NCBI GenBank assembly: GCA_942493335.1
Contig: OW818693.1
Span: 4,588,001-4,652,000 of the forward strand
Source of the DNA: JAEWSN01 sp942493335
GTDB taxonomy: Bacteria; Bacillota; Clostridia; DSM-8532
DNA: 64,000 nucleotides
Direction of reading: 5' to 3'
The translations under genes were made by a program, and so were the position numbers. Below are positions 25,318 to 33,989 of the stretch, piece by piece; the stretch's first letter is position 1, and every line of letters starts with the position of its first letter. Under the pieces are notes generated by a model. It saw nothing but the letters and a program-made list of their open reading frames with translations. It was not told the DNA's origin and did not search any database.

Positions 25318-26538
25318 ATGGGATTGTTCGACAGGTTCAAAAAAGGGAAAAAGGGACAGGAACCGGAAACTTCCGGAAAACAGAAGGTTCTGGAGGATCT
25401 GCTGAACGCACCGCGAATCGATATGCAGGAAGCGGAAGTGGAAAAGGAATACGCCCGGGAATTGGAGGACGAAGAGGATGCCGAGGCGGAAGAGACGCTG
25501 ACGGGCGAGGTACTCACGGGGAAAACCGGAGCTGTCGGATCCGCGGAAGATTTCTACGGAGACGGACTGGAAGCATCCGACGGATTGGAGCCGGCGGACA
25601 AACCAAAACCGGCGAAAACCGGATTCTTCGAGAAGCTGAAAAGCGGTCTGATGAAGACACGCGGCTCCATCACCACCCGGATCGATCAGATGCTGGCAGG
25701 ATTCGGGAAGGTCGATGAAGAATTGTTCGAGGAACTTGAAGAAATCCTCATCACATCCGATGTCGGCATGGAAACTTCCGCGAAGATCGTAGAAGAGCTT
25801 CGCGCCCGTGTGAAGAAGGACCGCATTTCGGATGCCGAAGGCGTCCGGCGGGCCATCCGTGAGGAAATTGCAGGCATTCTTGCTTCCGAGGCGGGAACCC
25901 TGAAGCTGAAGACGAAACCCTCCGTCATCGTCGTCATCGGCGTGAATGGCGTAGGGAAAACCACGTCCATCGGCAAGATCGCGCACATGCTCAAGCAGGA
26001 CGGGAAAAAGGTCGTCGTGGCGGCCGCAGACACCTTCCGCGCAGCCGCCATCGACCAGCTCGAGATTTGGACCAAACGGGCCGGCGTTCCGATCATCAAG
26101 CACGAGGAAGGCTCCGACCCGGCAGCCGTCATTTTTGATGCGATATCCGCCGTGAAGGCGCGGAACGCGGATGTCCTGATCGTGGACACGGCAGGACGAC
26201 TGCATACGAAGAAGAACCTGATGGAGGAACTCCGGAAGATTTTCCGCATCATCCACCGGGAACTGCCGGAGTCGGATGTCGAGACCCTGCTGGTGCTGGA
26301 CGCGACCACCGGGCAGAATGCCGTATCGCAGGCGAAAACCTTCTCGGAGGTCAGCGAACTCTCCGGACTTGTTCTCACGAAGCTGGACGGAACCGCCAAA
26401 GGCGGCATCATCATTTCCATCATGTCCGAGCTGAACGTGCCGGTTAAGTTTGTCGGTGTGGGCGAGCAAATGGATGATCTGCAGTTGTTCAATCCGGAAC
26501 AGTTCGTGGAAGCCTTGTTTGGCCTTTCCGAATTCTAA
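25318..26538 (+). CDS. ftsY: Signal recognition particle receptor FtsY
   Basis: 406 aa. An acidic, charged A domain covers about residues 1-100, then the NG domain. GTPase motifs are GVNGVGKTTSIGK (G1), DTFRAAAIDQL, DTAGRLHTKKNL (G3), TKLDGTAKGG (G4) and GVGEQMDDLQLF. FtsY docks SRP-bound ribosomes at the membrane. The ATG follows a GGGGGG run. A 110-base gap separates it from smc; cotranscription is likely. In-frame sequence upstream of 25318 overlaps smc in another frame and is not part of the protein. Confidence 0.97.
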   Translation: MGLFDRFKKGKKGQEPETSGKQKVLEDLLNAPRIDMQEAEVEKEYARELEDEEDAEAEETLTGEVLTGKTGAVGSAEDFYGDGLEASDGLEPADKPKPAKTGFFEKLKSGLMKTRGSITTRIDQMLAGFGKVDEELFEELEEILITSDVGMETSAKIVEELRARVKKDRISDAEGVRRAIREEIAGILASEAGTLKLKTKPSVIVVIGVNGVGKTTSIGKIAHMLKQDGKKVVVAAADTFRAAAIDQLEIWTKRAGVPIIKHEEGSDPAAVIFDAISAVKARNADVLIVDTAGRLHTKKNLMEELRKIFRIIHRELPESDVETLLVLDATTGQNAVSQAKTFSEVSELSGLVLTKLDGTAKGGIIISIMSELNVPVKFVGVGEQMDDLQLFNPEQFVEALFGLSEF

Positions 26539-26571
26539 AATTCGACGTTTTTCTTGAAAATGGCTGTCTCC

Positions 26572-26625
26572 CTAACATCAAGTTAACCTAATCGCAACAG
26601 ACTGAAAACCTGGACCCGTTATGAT
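26572..26625 (+). promoter_or_regulatory. Pho-box-like repeats and -10 before the chemoreceptor gene
   Basis: CTAACA (26572), TTAACC (26583) and GCAACA (26594) recur with an 11-base period, like the TTAACA-type repeats bound by PhoP in Bacillus. TATGAT (26620-26625) follows 20 bases later, and no good -35 is present. The repeats are degenerate. Confidence 0.35.
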
Positions 26626-26628
26626 AAG

Positions 26629-26694
26629 GCCGTCACCAATCCGCCTTCGACCGCGCAAGCCGCGCCTCGACCAGGTGGAAGGGTGACGGCTTTT
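26629..26694 (+). terminator. Long rod-like hairpin in the chemoreceptor leader
   Basis: GCCGTCACC (26629-26637) pairs with GGTGACGGC (26682-26690). Inside it TCCGCC pairs with GGTGGA, separated from the outer stem by a 2 by 2 internal loop, with a CGCG/CGCG hairpin at the tip. TTTT follows. It may end ftsY transcripts or attenuate the chemoreceptor message, since the inferred start site lies upstream of or within its first arm. Confidence 0.55.
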
Positions 26695-26708
26695 CAGCGG
26701 AGGACACA

Positions 26709-28469
26709 ATGTTCAAAGGAATGAACGTATTGACGAGGCTCATTGTTCTGACCGTCATGCTCCTGAGTCTGACCCTCATCGTCGGATTTCTCGGATGGCT
26801 CGGAATGTCCGGCATGCAAAAACAGACGGAATCCCTTTATCTCGGAAACCTGAAGGCTTATGAACTGACTGCGTCCGTGCAGAACAACATGACGGCCATC
26901 CAGCGGGATCTCAACAGCCTGTTGATTACAGGGACGGGATCCGCGGCATCGAGCCGGCTTCTGACCGATTCGGACGAACGCGAAATGAAATTGCAGTCAG
27001 CCCTTTCCGCACTGGATTCCATAGCGGTCGGCAAACAGGAGAAAGAGCGGCTCGACCGGATCAGAACCCTGACCGGGCAATTCCGCGGAGTTCGCATCGA
27101 GGTGCTGAAGGATCTCACATCAGGTCAGCTGACCTCTGCCTTGGCGCATCTGCCGGAAATCGAACCACTCCAATCTGAACTGGATCTCCTGCTTCAGGAA
27201 CATGCAAAACAAGTGAACGTCCTGGCCCGGGAACGATATTCCACCAGCGTCTCCACATTTCATAACACCTCTTTTCTTCAGATCATCGTCCTCCTCGCAT
27301 CCATCCTGCTGGGGTTGGCCTTCGCAGTGGTCATTTCCCGCTCCATTTCACGACCGGTCGGGCTGCTTGCCGGGAAACTCCGGCTGATGTCCGACGGGGA
27401 TCTCCAGCCGCCGGGTGCGGAAGTCATGGGAGCCTGCGGCGGAAATCTGGGCGTGATGGCGCATGCCCTCTCGGAAATGAGCCGACGAACCGGAGCCGTC
27501 ATCGCAGCTGTGTCGGACGCGTCCGGTTTTCTCGGGGTTTCCGTCACCGCCACGAGACGGAACATGGCTGCGCTCAGGACAGAGGCGGAAAAGGCTGCAG
27601 TCATTTCACAGACGCTTTCCGCACTTTCCGCCACAATCGGCGAAGTGGCGGAACGGATGGACGAAGACATGCCGATGCTGATCGACAAGGCCGGCGCCAT
27701 GCGTGCCGCTGCAGACAAGGGACTCCGTGCGGCTGCCGCCATGCAGGAACGGGCGGAGGAAGCCGTCCGGGATTCCGGGGAAATGATTGCCCTTCATGGA
27801 AAAACGCTTGGCGGTGTGCAGGAGAAACTGGATGCCGCGATGAAACAGGCCGCATCCGTGGACACCATCCGGTCGCTGTCCGAAACGGCCTTGAAGATCG
27901 CTTCCCAGACAGGGCTTGTCGCATTGAACGCAGCCATCGAAGCGGCGCTGGCTGGCGAGCACGGCCGGGGATTCGCCGTCGTTGCGGAAGAAGTGGGGAA
28001 ACTTTCGAAAGAGATGCAGAACCTTGTCGGCGGGATCATGGAGGCGACCCCAGCCATCACCGGGGCCGTGCAACTGCTTTCGGAACAGGCTGGAGACCTG
28101 CTGAAGATCTCGGAGAAACAGTTTTTTTCGGATGAGACCAGAAGCAAGGCGCTCGGAGACGGGTATCTCGCGGATGCGCTGGCATGCCGGATGTTGGCAG
28201 AGTCATCCCTGACGGCCTCTGATGCGGTCGACCGCCTGACGCTGGATATCAGGAACAGAATGAACAGGCTCGTGGAAGCCCAGCGGGCTGCGGCGGATGA
28301 GACCGGGCGGATCGCGTCCATGTCGGCGGATATGCTGGGAACGGCGGACAATGTGCTTTCCGGAACGGACGAAGTGGCGGCGCGGGCGGAGTGTCTGTCC
28401 GGCACCATTGGCTGGTTCCGGCTGGTTTCCGGAGAAGAGGGGGAGAATGATGACAGCGATGCGGCATGA
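26709..28469 (+). CDS. Methyl-accepting chemotaxis-like transducer (atypical)
   Basis: 586 aa. Membrane segments lie at about 9-32 and 196-216; the extracytoplasmic part between them is helical like a four-helix-bundle sensor. A HAMP-like segment follows (SRSISRPVGLL), then a cytoplasmic signalling helix pair with the tip TGLVALNAAIEAALAGEHG and GRGFAVVAEEVGKLS. The tip departs from the usual QTNLLALNAAIEAARAGE: the N is G and the R is L. CheA/CheW coupling may therefore be altered. It overlaps the EAL-GGDEF gene by 23 bases, suggesting that it feeds signal to c-di-GMP turnover rather than, or besides, the flagellar motor. Confidence 0.88.
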   Translation: MFKGMNVLTRLIVLTVMLLSLTLIVGFLGWLGMSGMQKQTESLYLGNLKAYELTASVQNNMTAIQRDLNSLLITGTGSAASSRLLTDSDEREMKLQSALSALDSIAVGKQEKERLDRIRTLTGQFRGVRIEVLKDLTSGQLTSALAHLPEIEPLQSELDLLLQEHAKQVNVLARERYSTSVSTFHNTSFLQIIVLLASILLGLAFAVVISRSISRPVGLLAGKLRLMSDGDLQPPGAEVMGACGGNLGVMAHALSEMSRRTGAVIAAVSDASGFLGVSVTATRRNMAALRTEAEKAAVISQTLSALSATIGEVAERMDEDMPMLIDKAGAMRAAADKGLRAAAAMQERAEEAVRDSGEMIALHGKTLGGVQEKLDAAMKQAASVDTIRSLSETALKIASQTGLVALNAAIEAALAGEHGRGFAVVAEEVGKLSKEMQNLVGGIMEATPAITGAVQLLSEQAGDLLKISEKQFFSDETRSKALGDGYLADALACRMLAESSLTASDAVDRLTLDIRNRMNRLVEAQRAAADETGRIASMSADMLGTADNVLSGTDEVAARAECLSGTIGWFRLVSGEEGENDDSDAA

Positions 28470-30438
28470 AGTGAAAAGGACCCCGTCTGCAGACTTCCTG
28501 TCCATACTGGAGAACGAGCAGGTTTCGTCCGTGTTCCAACCCATCGTGGACCTGCGCACCCTCGACATCATCGGGTATGAGGCGTTGAGCCGGGGGCCGG
28601 CCGACACGGAATGGCATTCCCCGGTCGCCCTCATTGAAGAGGCCACACGGGCGGGAATGCTCTGGAAACTTGAACTGCTCTTCCGAAAAAAGGCCATCCG
28701 CCGCGCCAGCGAGACGGGCATCGAGCATTTGCTCTTCCTGAATGTGGACCCCAACGTCATCCATGATCCCAAGTTTCAGGACGGACTGACCGGTCAGGTG
28801 GTGAAGGAAAACGGGCTCAGGACGGAACAGATCGTCTTCGAGATTACGGAACGCTCCGCCATCGATCATTACGGGAATTTCAAGTCCGCGATCGATCATT
28901 ACAAGAACCAGGGATACAAGATAGCCATCGATGATACCGGAGCCGGGTATTCCAATCTGAATGCCATCTGTCACATCCACCCGGGATTCATCAAAATCGA
29001 CATGGAACTGATCCGGGACATCGACAGCAACTCCTTCAAGCAGGCAGTGGTCAAATCCTTCGTCGTTCTGGCCAACATGACCGGATCGAAGTTGATTGCG
29101 GAAGGCATTGAGACGATGGAGGAAGCGAAGACCCTCATTTCCATCGGGGTGCATGCCGGACAGGGATATCTGCTCGGACGTCCGTCCCCGACGCCGCAAC
29201 CGGTGGATCCGGTCGCTGCCGTGGCACTCCGGTTCCTGATTCGGGCCGGAACGGTCCTGCACGCCTACAACACCCGCCTGGTGGGAGAAATCGGGGAAGC
29301 CGTGCCACCGGTCCAGAGCAGCGAGCGGTGTGACAGGGTCAAGCGCATGCTGGACGAGGGCGGACATGAAGGCGCCTGCGTCATCGAGGCGGGCCGCATC
29401 TGTGGACTCGTCATGCGGAATCGCCTCAACGAGAGCCTTTCCCGCCAATACGGTTATTCGTTGTACGCGAATCGCCCGATTGATCGTGTCATGTCACCCG
29501 CCACGCTGGTGGTGGACTATTCCACCCCCATCGGGGCCGTGACGGAAATGGCCCTGAGCCGGGAAGGTCAGGCCGTATATGACAACATCATCGTCTCCCG
29601 CCATGACAAATACGAAAGCATGGTATCCGTCATCAGCCTGTTGCAGCATGCCATGGAAATCGAGCGGAGTTATGCGCTGGAATTGAATCCGCTGACCGGT
29701 TTGCCTGGGAACGTCCAGATCAACCGGGTCTTGTTGGAGACCATCCGGAACGGCATGGAGATGTGCCTTCTGTATTTCGATCTGGACAACTTCAAGGTCT
29801 ACAATGATCTGTACGGATTCGAGCAAGGGGATGCGATCATCAAGCTGCTGAAGGACATCCTGTGCGGCGTCATCAAGAACGGGCATTCCTGCGCCAGCTT
29901 TGTCGGACACATCGGCGGGGATGACTTCATCGCGGTCCTGACCTGCCCGGAAGAGGAGTGTCGGGAGATTTGCCGGGAAACCCTGAATCGGTTTGATCGG
30001 GAGGTCATGTCCATGTTTACGGAGGAACACCGGAAAGCAGGCGGCATCGTCCATCGGGACCGGATGGACAGGATGACCCGGTTCCCACTGACCTCCCTTT
30101 CCATCGCATCCGTCCATGGATGCATGGATGGGTTTGATACGCCGGAAGCCCTGGCATTTCATGTCGCCGGTCTCAAGAAGATGGCCAAGTCCGTGACGGG
30201 AAGCTGCTGGGTCATGGAGAGGCTGGAGAACGGGACCATCCTGATGGGAACAGGGAGCGATGAAGCGGGTCTGGAAATGGCCGCATGGAAGCAACAGGCC
30301 TCCCGGGCGGATACAACCGGGCCGTCCTGTCGGGTGGAATCAACCGGGCCGTCCTGTCGGGCGGAATCAACCGGACCGGCCTCCCGGTTGGAAACAACCC
30401 TGCAAGCCTCCCGGGCAGAAACGACCGTTCCGGCCTGA
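28447..30438 (+). CDS. EAL-CBS-GGDEF cyclic di-GMP turnover protein
   Basis: 663 aa, start ATG 28447 or 28450 after AGAGGGGGAGA, inside the end of the chemoreceptor gene. An EAL domain (about 15-250) keeps the catalytic set: YEALSRG, LNVDPN, EITERSA, IDDTGAGYSN, FIKIDMELI, AEGIET and GQGYLLGRP, so phosphodiesterase activity is expected. A CBS-pair region follows (about 280-400). The GGDEF domain (about 410-580) reads GGDDF with FDLDNFKVYND; Asp for Glu may weaken cyclase activity. The last 50 residues are a low-complexity Ser/Thr/Pro repeat. A c-di-GMP riboswitch elsewhere in the window is a possible target. Confidence 0.92.
   Translation: MMTAMRHEVKRTPSADFLSILENEQVSSVFQPIVDLRTLDIIGYEALSRGPADTEWHSPVALIEEATRAGMLWKLELLFRKKAIRRASETGIEHLLFLNVDPNVIHDPKFQDGLTGQVVKENGLRTEQIVFEITERSAIDHYGNFKSAIDHYKNQGYKIAIDDTGAGYSNLNAICHIHPGFIKIDMELIRDIDSNSFKQAVVKSFVVLANMTGSKLIAEGIETMEEAKTLISIGVHAGQGYLLGRPSPTPQPVDPVAAVALRFLIRAGTVLHAYNTRLVGEIGEAVPPVQSSERCDRVKRMLDEGGHEGACVIEAGRICGLVMRNRLNESLSRQYGYSLYANRPIDRVMSPATLVVDYSTPIGAVTEMALSREGQAVYDNIIVSRHDKYESMVSVISLLQHAMEIERSYALELNPLTGLPGNVQINRVLLETIRNGMEMCLLYFDLDNFKVYNDLYGFEQGDAIIKLLKDILCGVIKNGHSCASFVGHIGGDDFIAVLTCPEEECREICRETLNRFDREVMSMFTEEHRKAGGIVHRDRMDRMTRFPLTSLSIASVHGCMDGFDTPEALAFHVAGLKKMAKSVTGSCWVMERLENGTILMGTGSDEAGLEMAAWKQQASRADTTGPSCRVESTGPSCRAESTGPASRLETTLQASRAETTVPA
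30295..30420 (+). repeat. Degenerate minisatellite in the 3' end of the EAL-GGDEF gene
   Basis: Four to five imperfect copies of a unit of about 27-30 bases built on CAACCGGGCCGTCCTGTCGG encode the repeated peptide ESTGPSCRAE near the C-terminus. The frame is preserved through all copies. The repeat runs directly into the terminator stem. Confidence 0.7.
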
Positions 30439-30466
30439 GCGTTTGTATCAGGCCGGAACGGTCGTT
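30420..30466. terminator. Bidirectional terminator containing the EAL-GGDEF stop codon
   Basis: A perfect 19-bp stem (30420-30438 with 30448-30466) has a 9-base loop and AA/TT flanks. The stop codon TGA at 30436-30438 is the last triplet of the left arm. It serves the convergent EAL-GGDEF and acyl-CoA synthetase genes. Confidence 0.88.
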
Positions 30467-30491
30467 TTCGTCAGCAGATGGTTGGCATCCG

Positions 30492-32330
30492 TCAGGCGTC
30501 CAGTCTTTTCCCGTTTGCCTTGCGCATGTCGAGTCCCTTTGACTCCAACCAGGTTTCGATTTTCGTCTGCTCCACAGGGCGTTTGATTTTCAGCGTGGTT
30601 GTCATGACAAGTTCATCGTCCGTCTGCAGAAAATATCGGATCATCTTGTATTGCGGCAGACCAGCGTTGATCTCCTTGATGGCCTTTTCGAAAGCTGCGG
30701 CAAGCGTTGCATCATCCGGCAGGATGCCTTCGTACATTGTTTTCAACAGGGCGGGGTCACGGACCAGTTTTGCACAAATCTGAACGGAGCCGTCGACGGT
30801 CCGATAGCCCCAGGCAAAAGAACCCTTTACCCCAGGAATCCGGTTCAGCAATACCTCGAACTCCTCCGGGAACGCCTTTTTCCCGTTGGATAGGACGATC
30901 ATGGATTTGACGCGGCCGGTGATCCGGATGATGCCCTGCTCGTCGATGGTTCCAAGGTCTCCGGTATGGAACCATCCATCCTTGTCCATCGCCTCATGGG
31001 TCGCCCCTTCGTTCTCGTAATAACCGAGCATGACATTCCGTCCGCGTGTCAGGATTTCACCCATGCCGTTCGCATCCACCTGGTCGAGGGTCACTTCGAT
31101 CTCTGCAAGCGGATGGCCGATGGAGCCGAATACATTCACAAAGTCGGTATTGGCGGCCACAACCGGGGAAGTTTCCGTCAGGCCGTATCCCTGATAAATG
31201 GTCAGTCCGATCCGGTCGAATCCCCTGATCACCGCCGGATCAAGCGGTGCCGCGCCGGATACGGCCAGACGCAGGCCGGGGCCGAGTTTGTCAAAGATGC
31301 TCTTGAAAAGCTTGCGTCGGATGTCGATGCCGATTTTGCGAAGTTTGTCCGAGGTGTTCATCATGAGCTCCACGGTTTTCCTTTTTCCGGAGCGGTCGAT
31401 GCCGGCCTGCACCTGGCGGTAGATGGCCTCGAGGATGGCAGGCACGCCCACCAGCACGGTGACGCCGAATTCCCGGATGTTGTCCGCCACATGCTTGATG
31501 CCTTCGCAGTAGGCGATGCAGGCGCCACTCTGGATCATCAGCATCTGACCGATGGTGTTCTCGAAGGTGTGGTGCAGCGGCAGCAGCGAAAGGTGCACAT
31601 CCCGGCTGTCGATATGGATGCAGGCATGAATCGAAGCCAGATTCGAGACGATGTTCTCGTGGCTCAGCATGACGCCTTTGGAAAGACTGGTTGTTCCGGA
31701 GGTGAAAAGCAGGATGGACAACGCATTCCTGTTGATCGGCGCGTCGAGGAACGAACGCTTTCCCGAATCCAGCGAAACCTGCCCCTCCCGAATCCAGGTA
31801 TGGATGTCGGGAAAGCAGCGGCCTTCCGTTTCCGCTCCTTCCGGCAGCATGTCGAGACAGATGTACTGGCGTACCGGCGTGCCGCCTTCTTCTGCAATTT
31901 CCCGGATCATCGGGAGAAAGGTGGGGGAGAAGAACAATACATCGGCTCTGCCGCGCTGCAGCAGGTTGACCAGCTCGTTCTTCGGAAGGTATTTGTCAAG
32001 CGGGATGGCGACACCGGTCCCGTTCACGGCTGCAAAAAAGGCCACGCTCCATTCATAACGGTTCTCACTGATGATGGCGATGCGGCTTCCCGCAAACCCG
32101 GCTGCGTGCAACCGGGTCCCCAGCGCGTCGATGTCACGGGCGAACCGCTTGTAGGAGCGCGTGTCCACGCCGCCATCCTTTGCACGGAACTTGAAACCGG
32201 GTGCATCTCCGTACTTTTCACCGCTGGAGCGGATGAGCGCACGCAGGTCCAGCTGTTCGTCCGATGGGTACCCGCCGAGCCCCTTCACGATGCGGCGGCC
32301 CTTTTCCTCATAGATCATGCAATCCTTCAT
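30492..32330 (-). CDS. Long-chain acyl-CoA synthetase (AMP-forming)
   Basis: 612 aa of the ANL superfamily. Motifs: P-loop-like LLFTSGTTSLSKGVMLSH near residue 210, YQGYGLTETSPVV near 380, DGWFHTGDLGTID near 450 and the C-terminal hinge GRVKSMIVLSNGKKAFPEEFE. It activates fatty acids to acyl-CoA at the cytoplasmic face. The last residues EQTKIETWL follow a KIKRP segment that carries the acetylation-type lysine. A FapR-like operator covers the -10 of its promoter, so it should answer to malonyl-CoA together with the fab cluster at 52-58 kb. Start: ATG after AGAGGT. Confidence 0.92.
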   Translation of the reverse strand: MKDCMIYEEKGRRIVKGLGGYPSDEQLDLRALIRSSGEKYGDAPGFKFRAKDGGVDTRSYKRFARDIDALGTRLHAAGFAGSRIAIISENRYEWSVAFFAAVNGTGVAIPLDKYLPKNELVNLLQRGRADVLFFSPTFLPMIREIAEEGGTPVRQYICLDMLPEGAETEGRCFPDIHTWIREGQVSLDSGKRSFLDAPINRNALSILLFTSGTTSLSKGVMLSHENIVSNLASIHACIHIDSRDVHLSLLPLHHTFENTIGQMLMIQSGACIAYCEGIKHVADNIREFGVTVLVGVPAILEAIYRQVQAGIDRSGKRKTVELMMNTSDKLRKIGIDIRRKLFKSIFDKLGPGLRLAVSGAAPLDPAVIRGFDRIGLTIYQGYGLTETSPVVAANTDFVNVFGSIGHPLAEIEVTLDQVDANGMGEILTRGRNVMLGYYENEGATHEAMDKDGWFHTGDLGTIDEQGIIRITGRVKSMIVLSNGKKAFPEEFEVLLNRIPGVKGSFAWGYRTVDGSVQICAKLVRDPALLKTMYEGILPDDATLAAAFEKAIKEINAGLPQYKMIRYFLQTDDELVMTTTLKIKRPVEQTKIETWLESKGLDMRKANGKRLDA

Positions 32331-32396
32331 GAAAACCTCTTTTCACCTTCGTGGAGACCGGACCGTCGTCCACTTCCATTTGGATGTAATCAACTA

Positions 32397-32413
32397 TTAG
32401 TACCTGATTATAA
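32397..32413 (-). promoter_or_regulatory. FapR-like operator over the acyl-CoA synthetase -10
   Basis: TTAGTACCTGATTATAA on the plus strand agrees at 14 of 17 positions with TTAGTATCTGGTGATAA before fapR in this window and resembles the known Bacillus FapR box (TTAGTACCTAGTCTTAA). It includes the minus-strand TATAAT (32412-32407). It also sits in an inverted repeat TAATCA/TGATTA (32388-32411). Confidence 0.72.
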
Positions 32414-32571
32414 TATTGCATATTTTCCTTACCTGCGCAAGGCCCGTGTCTGGAAAATCCACCTTGCTTTGCATGATGGCCGGCGTCATCAAATCGAACA
32501 TAAAATTCTTGTGCGATTTAACATGAATCCAATGCGCGCCTGACCTGCCCCTTACGTTCGCGCCTTTCCTG

Positions 32572-32592
32572 TTAACATGGCGAAGCTACAAT
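32572..32592 (+). promoter_or_regulatory. pstS promoter region with a TTAACA element
   Basis: TTAACA at 32572-32577 lies 9 bases before TACAAT (32587-32592), and a further TTAACA occurs at 32518. No good -35 is present. This is compatible with a PhoP-type activator but the 11-base repeats are not clear. The rest of the 32331-32637 gap holds only the FapR site. Confidence 0.35.
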
Positions 32593-32637
32593 GAGGGCAA
32601 TCCGAATTGAAGCGTTGCATACGGGAGGGACATGAAC

Positions 32638-33825
32638 ATGAAGATGAAAAAACTTGTTACATCAATGCTTGCCCTGACACTGGTCCTGGGCACATTCACG
32701 GTCGCACAGGCCGAAACCGCCGCCATTGGCATCGTAGCCGACGGTGTGGCCATCACTTCCGACGTATCGCCTGTCAACAAGGCCGGAACCGTCATCGTAC
32801 CCGTTCGGGTTGTCGGGGACGCGCTGGGCGCACTGGTATCCTATGACGGAGCCAGACACGAAGTCACCGTGAAATCCGCCGCGAAGACCATTGTCCTGAA
32901 AATCGGCAGCAAGACCGCCATCGTGAACGGCGTTCCGAAGACCATGCTCGCCGCCGCCGAAGTGATCAGCGGACGTGTCCTCATCCCGCTCCGCTTCATC
33001 TCAGAAACCATGGGCGCAGACATTGCCTATGCCAACAATACGGTGACCCTCAAATACTTCACCGCTGTCAAGGGGACGGTCAAGGCCGGTGGTTCCTCCA
33101 CTGTCGCCCCGATCGCCCAGGCGGCAGCCGATGAGCTCATGAAGCTGAACAGCGGCGTGAACGTCAGCTATGCCAGCAGCGGTTCCGGCAACGGCATCAA
33201 GGGCGCCATCGACGGCAGCTTCCATGTCGGCGGATCCTCCCGCGAGTTGACCGAAGCGGAGGTCTCCAAGAATCCCGATCTGAAGGTGGTCCCGATCGCC
33301 ATCGACGGCATCGCCATCATCACCCACAAGGACAATGCGGTCAGGAACCTCACCAAGGACCAGATCAAGGCCATCTTCACCGGTGAAATCAAGAACTGGA
33401 AGGATGTCGGCGGCGACAGCGCCCCCATCTTTGTCCAGACGCGCGAAAGCACCTCCGGAACCCTCGCTTCCTTCCAGGAGCTTGTCCTTGGCAAGGATGC
33501 CGCAGGCAAACTGCTGAATGTCGTCGCCACCGCCACCCCCTTCAACACCAACGGATTGGTCAAGGAAGCGGTCGCCGGCAACAAGAATGCGGTTGGATTT
33601 GTTTCCCTGGGTTATGTGGATGACAGCGTCAAGGCTGTTTCCGTCAACAATATCGTTCCGAGTGTGACGACGCTCCGCAACGCGACCTATCCCATCCGCC
33701 GCACACTGGACGTTATCACCAAGGGCATGCCGACCGGTGCGACCGCCGTGTACATCGACTGGATCCGCAGTGCGAAGGTTCAGGCCATCGCCGAGAAGGA
33801 AGGCTACCTGAGCATCCGCGAATAA
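32638..33825 (+). CDS. pstS: Phosphate-binding protein PstS with N-terminal copper-amine-oxidase-like domain
   Basis: 395 aa from ATG 32638 (9 bases after GGAGG; the ATG at 32632 is too close). The signal peptide ends in AQA-ET and has no lipobox Cys, unlike typical Gram-positive PstS. Residues about 30-140 are a copper-amine-oxidase N-terminal-like module (GTVIVPVRVVGDALGA, SGRVLIPLRFISETMGA), a domain usually linked to surface display. Residues about 145-395 are PstS: GGSSTVAPIA, SSGSGNGIKG and RESTSGTLASF contact phosphate. It delivers phosphate to PstCAB, encoded immediately downstream. Confidence 0.93.
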   Translation: MKMKKLVTSMLALTLVLGTFTVAQAETAAIGIVADGVAITSDVSPVNKAGTVIVPVRVVGDALGALVSYDGARHEVTVKSAAKTIVLKIGSKTAIVNGVPKTMLAAAEVISGRVLIPLRFISETMGADIAYANNTVTLKYFTAVKGTVKAGGSSTVAPIAQAAADELMKLNSGVNVSYASSGSGNGIKGAIDGSFHVGGSSRELTEAEVSKNPDLKVVPIAIDGIAIITHKDNAVRNLTKDQIKAIFTGEIKNWKDVGGDSAPIFVQTRESTSGTLASFQELVLGKDAAGKLLNVVATATPFNTNGLVKEAVAGNKNAVGFVSLGYVDDSVKAVSVNNIVPSVTTLRNATYPIRRTLDVITKGMPTGATAVYIDWIRSAKVQAIAEKEGYLSIRE

Positions 33826-33989
33826 TCAACGTACAACCAGCGAACAACGAGCGAAAATCAACGGACAATAAGCGAACAGGTGAAAAACGGGGGCTGACAT
33901 GGGCTCGGTCCCGAAATGGACGGAATCATGGAACTGGGCAGGGCTGTTTCGACAAACGTCGGAACGGCCCTGTCGGGAAGTGTGGGGAA

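Noticed and set aside
29799..30125. Minus-strand frame inside the GGDEF domain
   Set aside because: Shadow of the conserved GGDEF coding sequence without features of its own.
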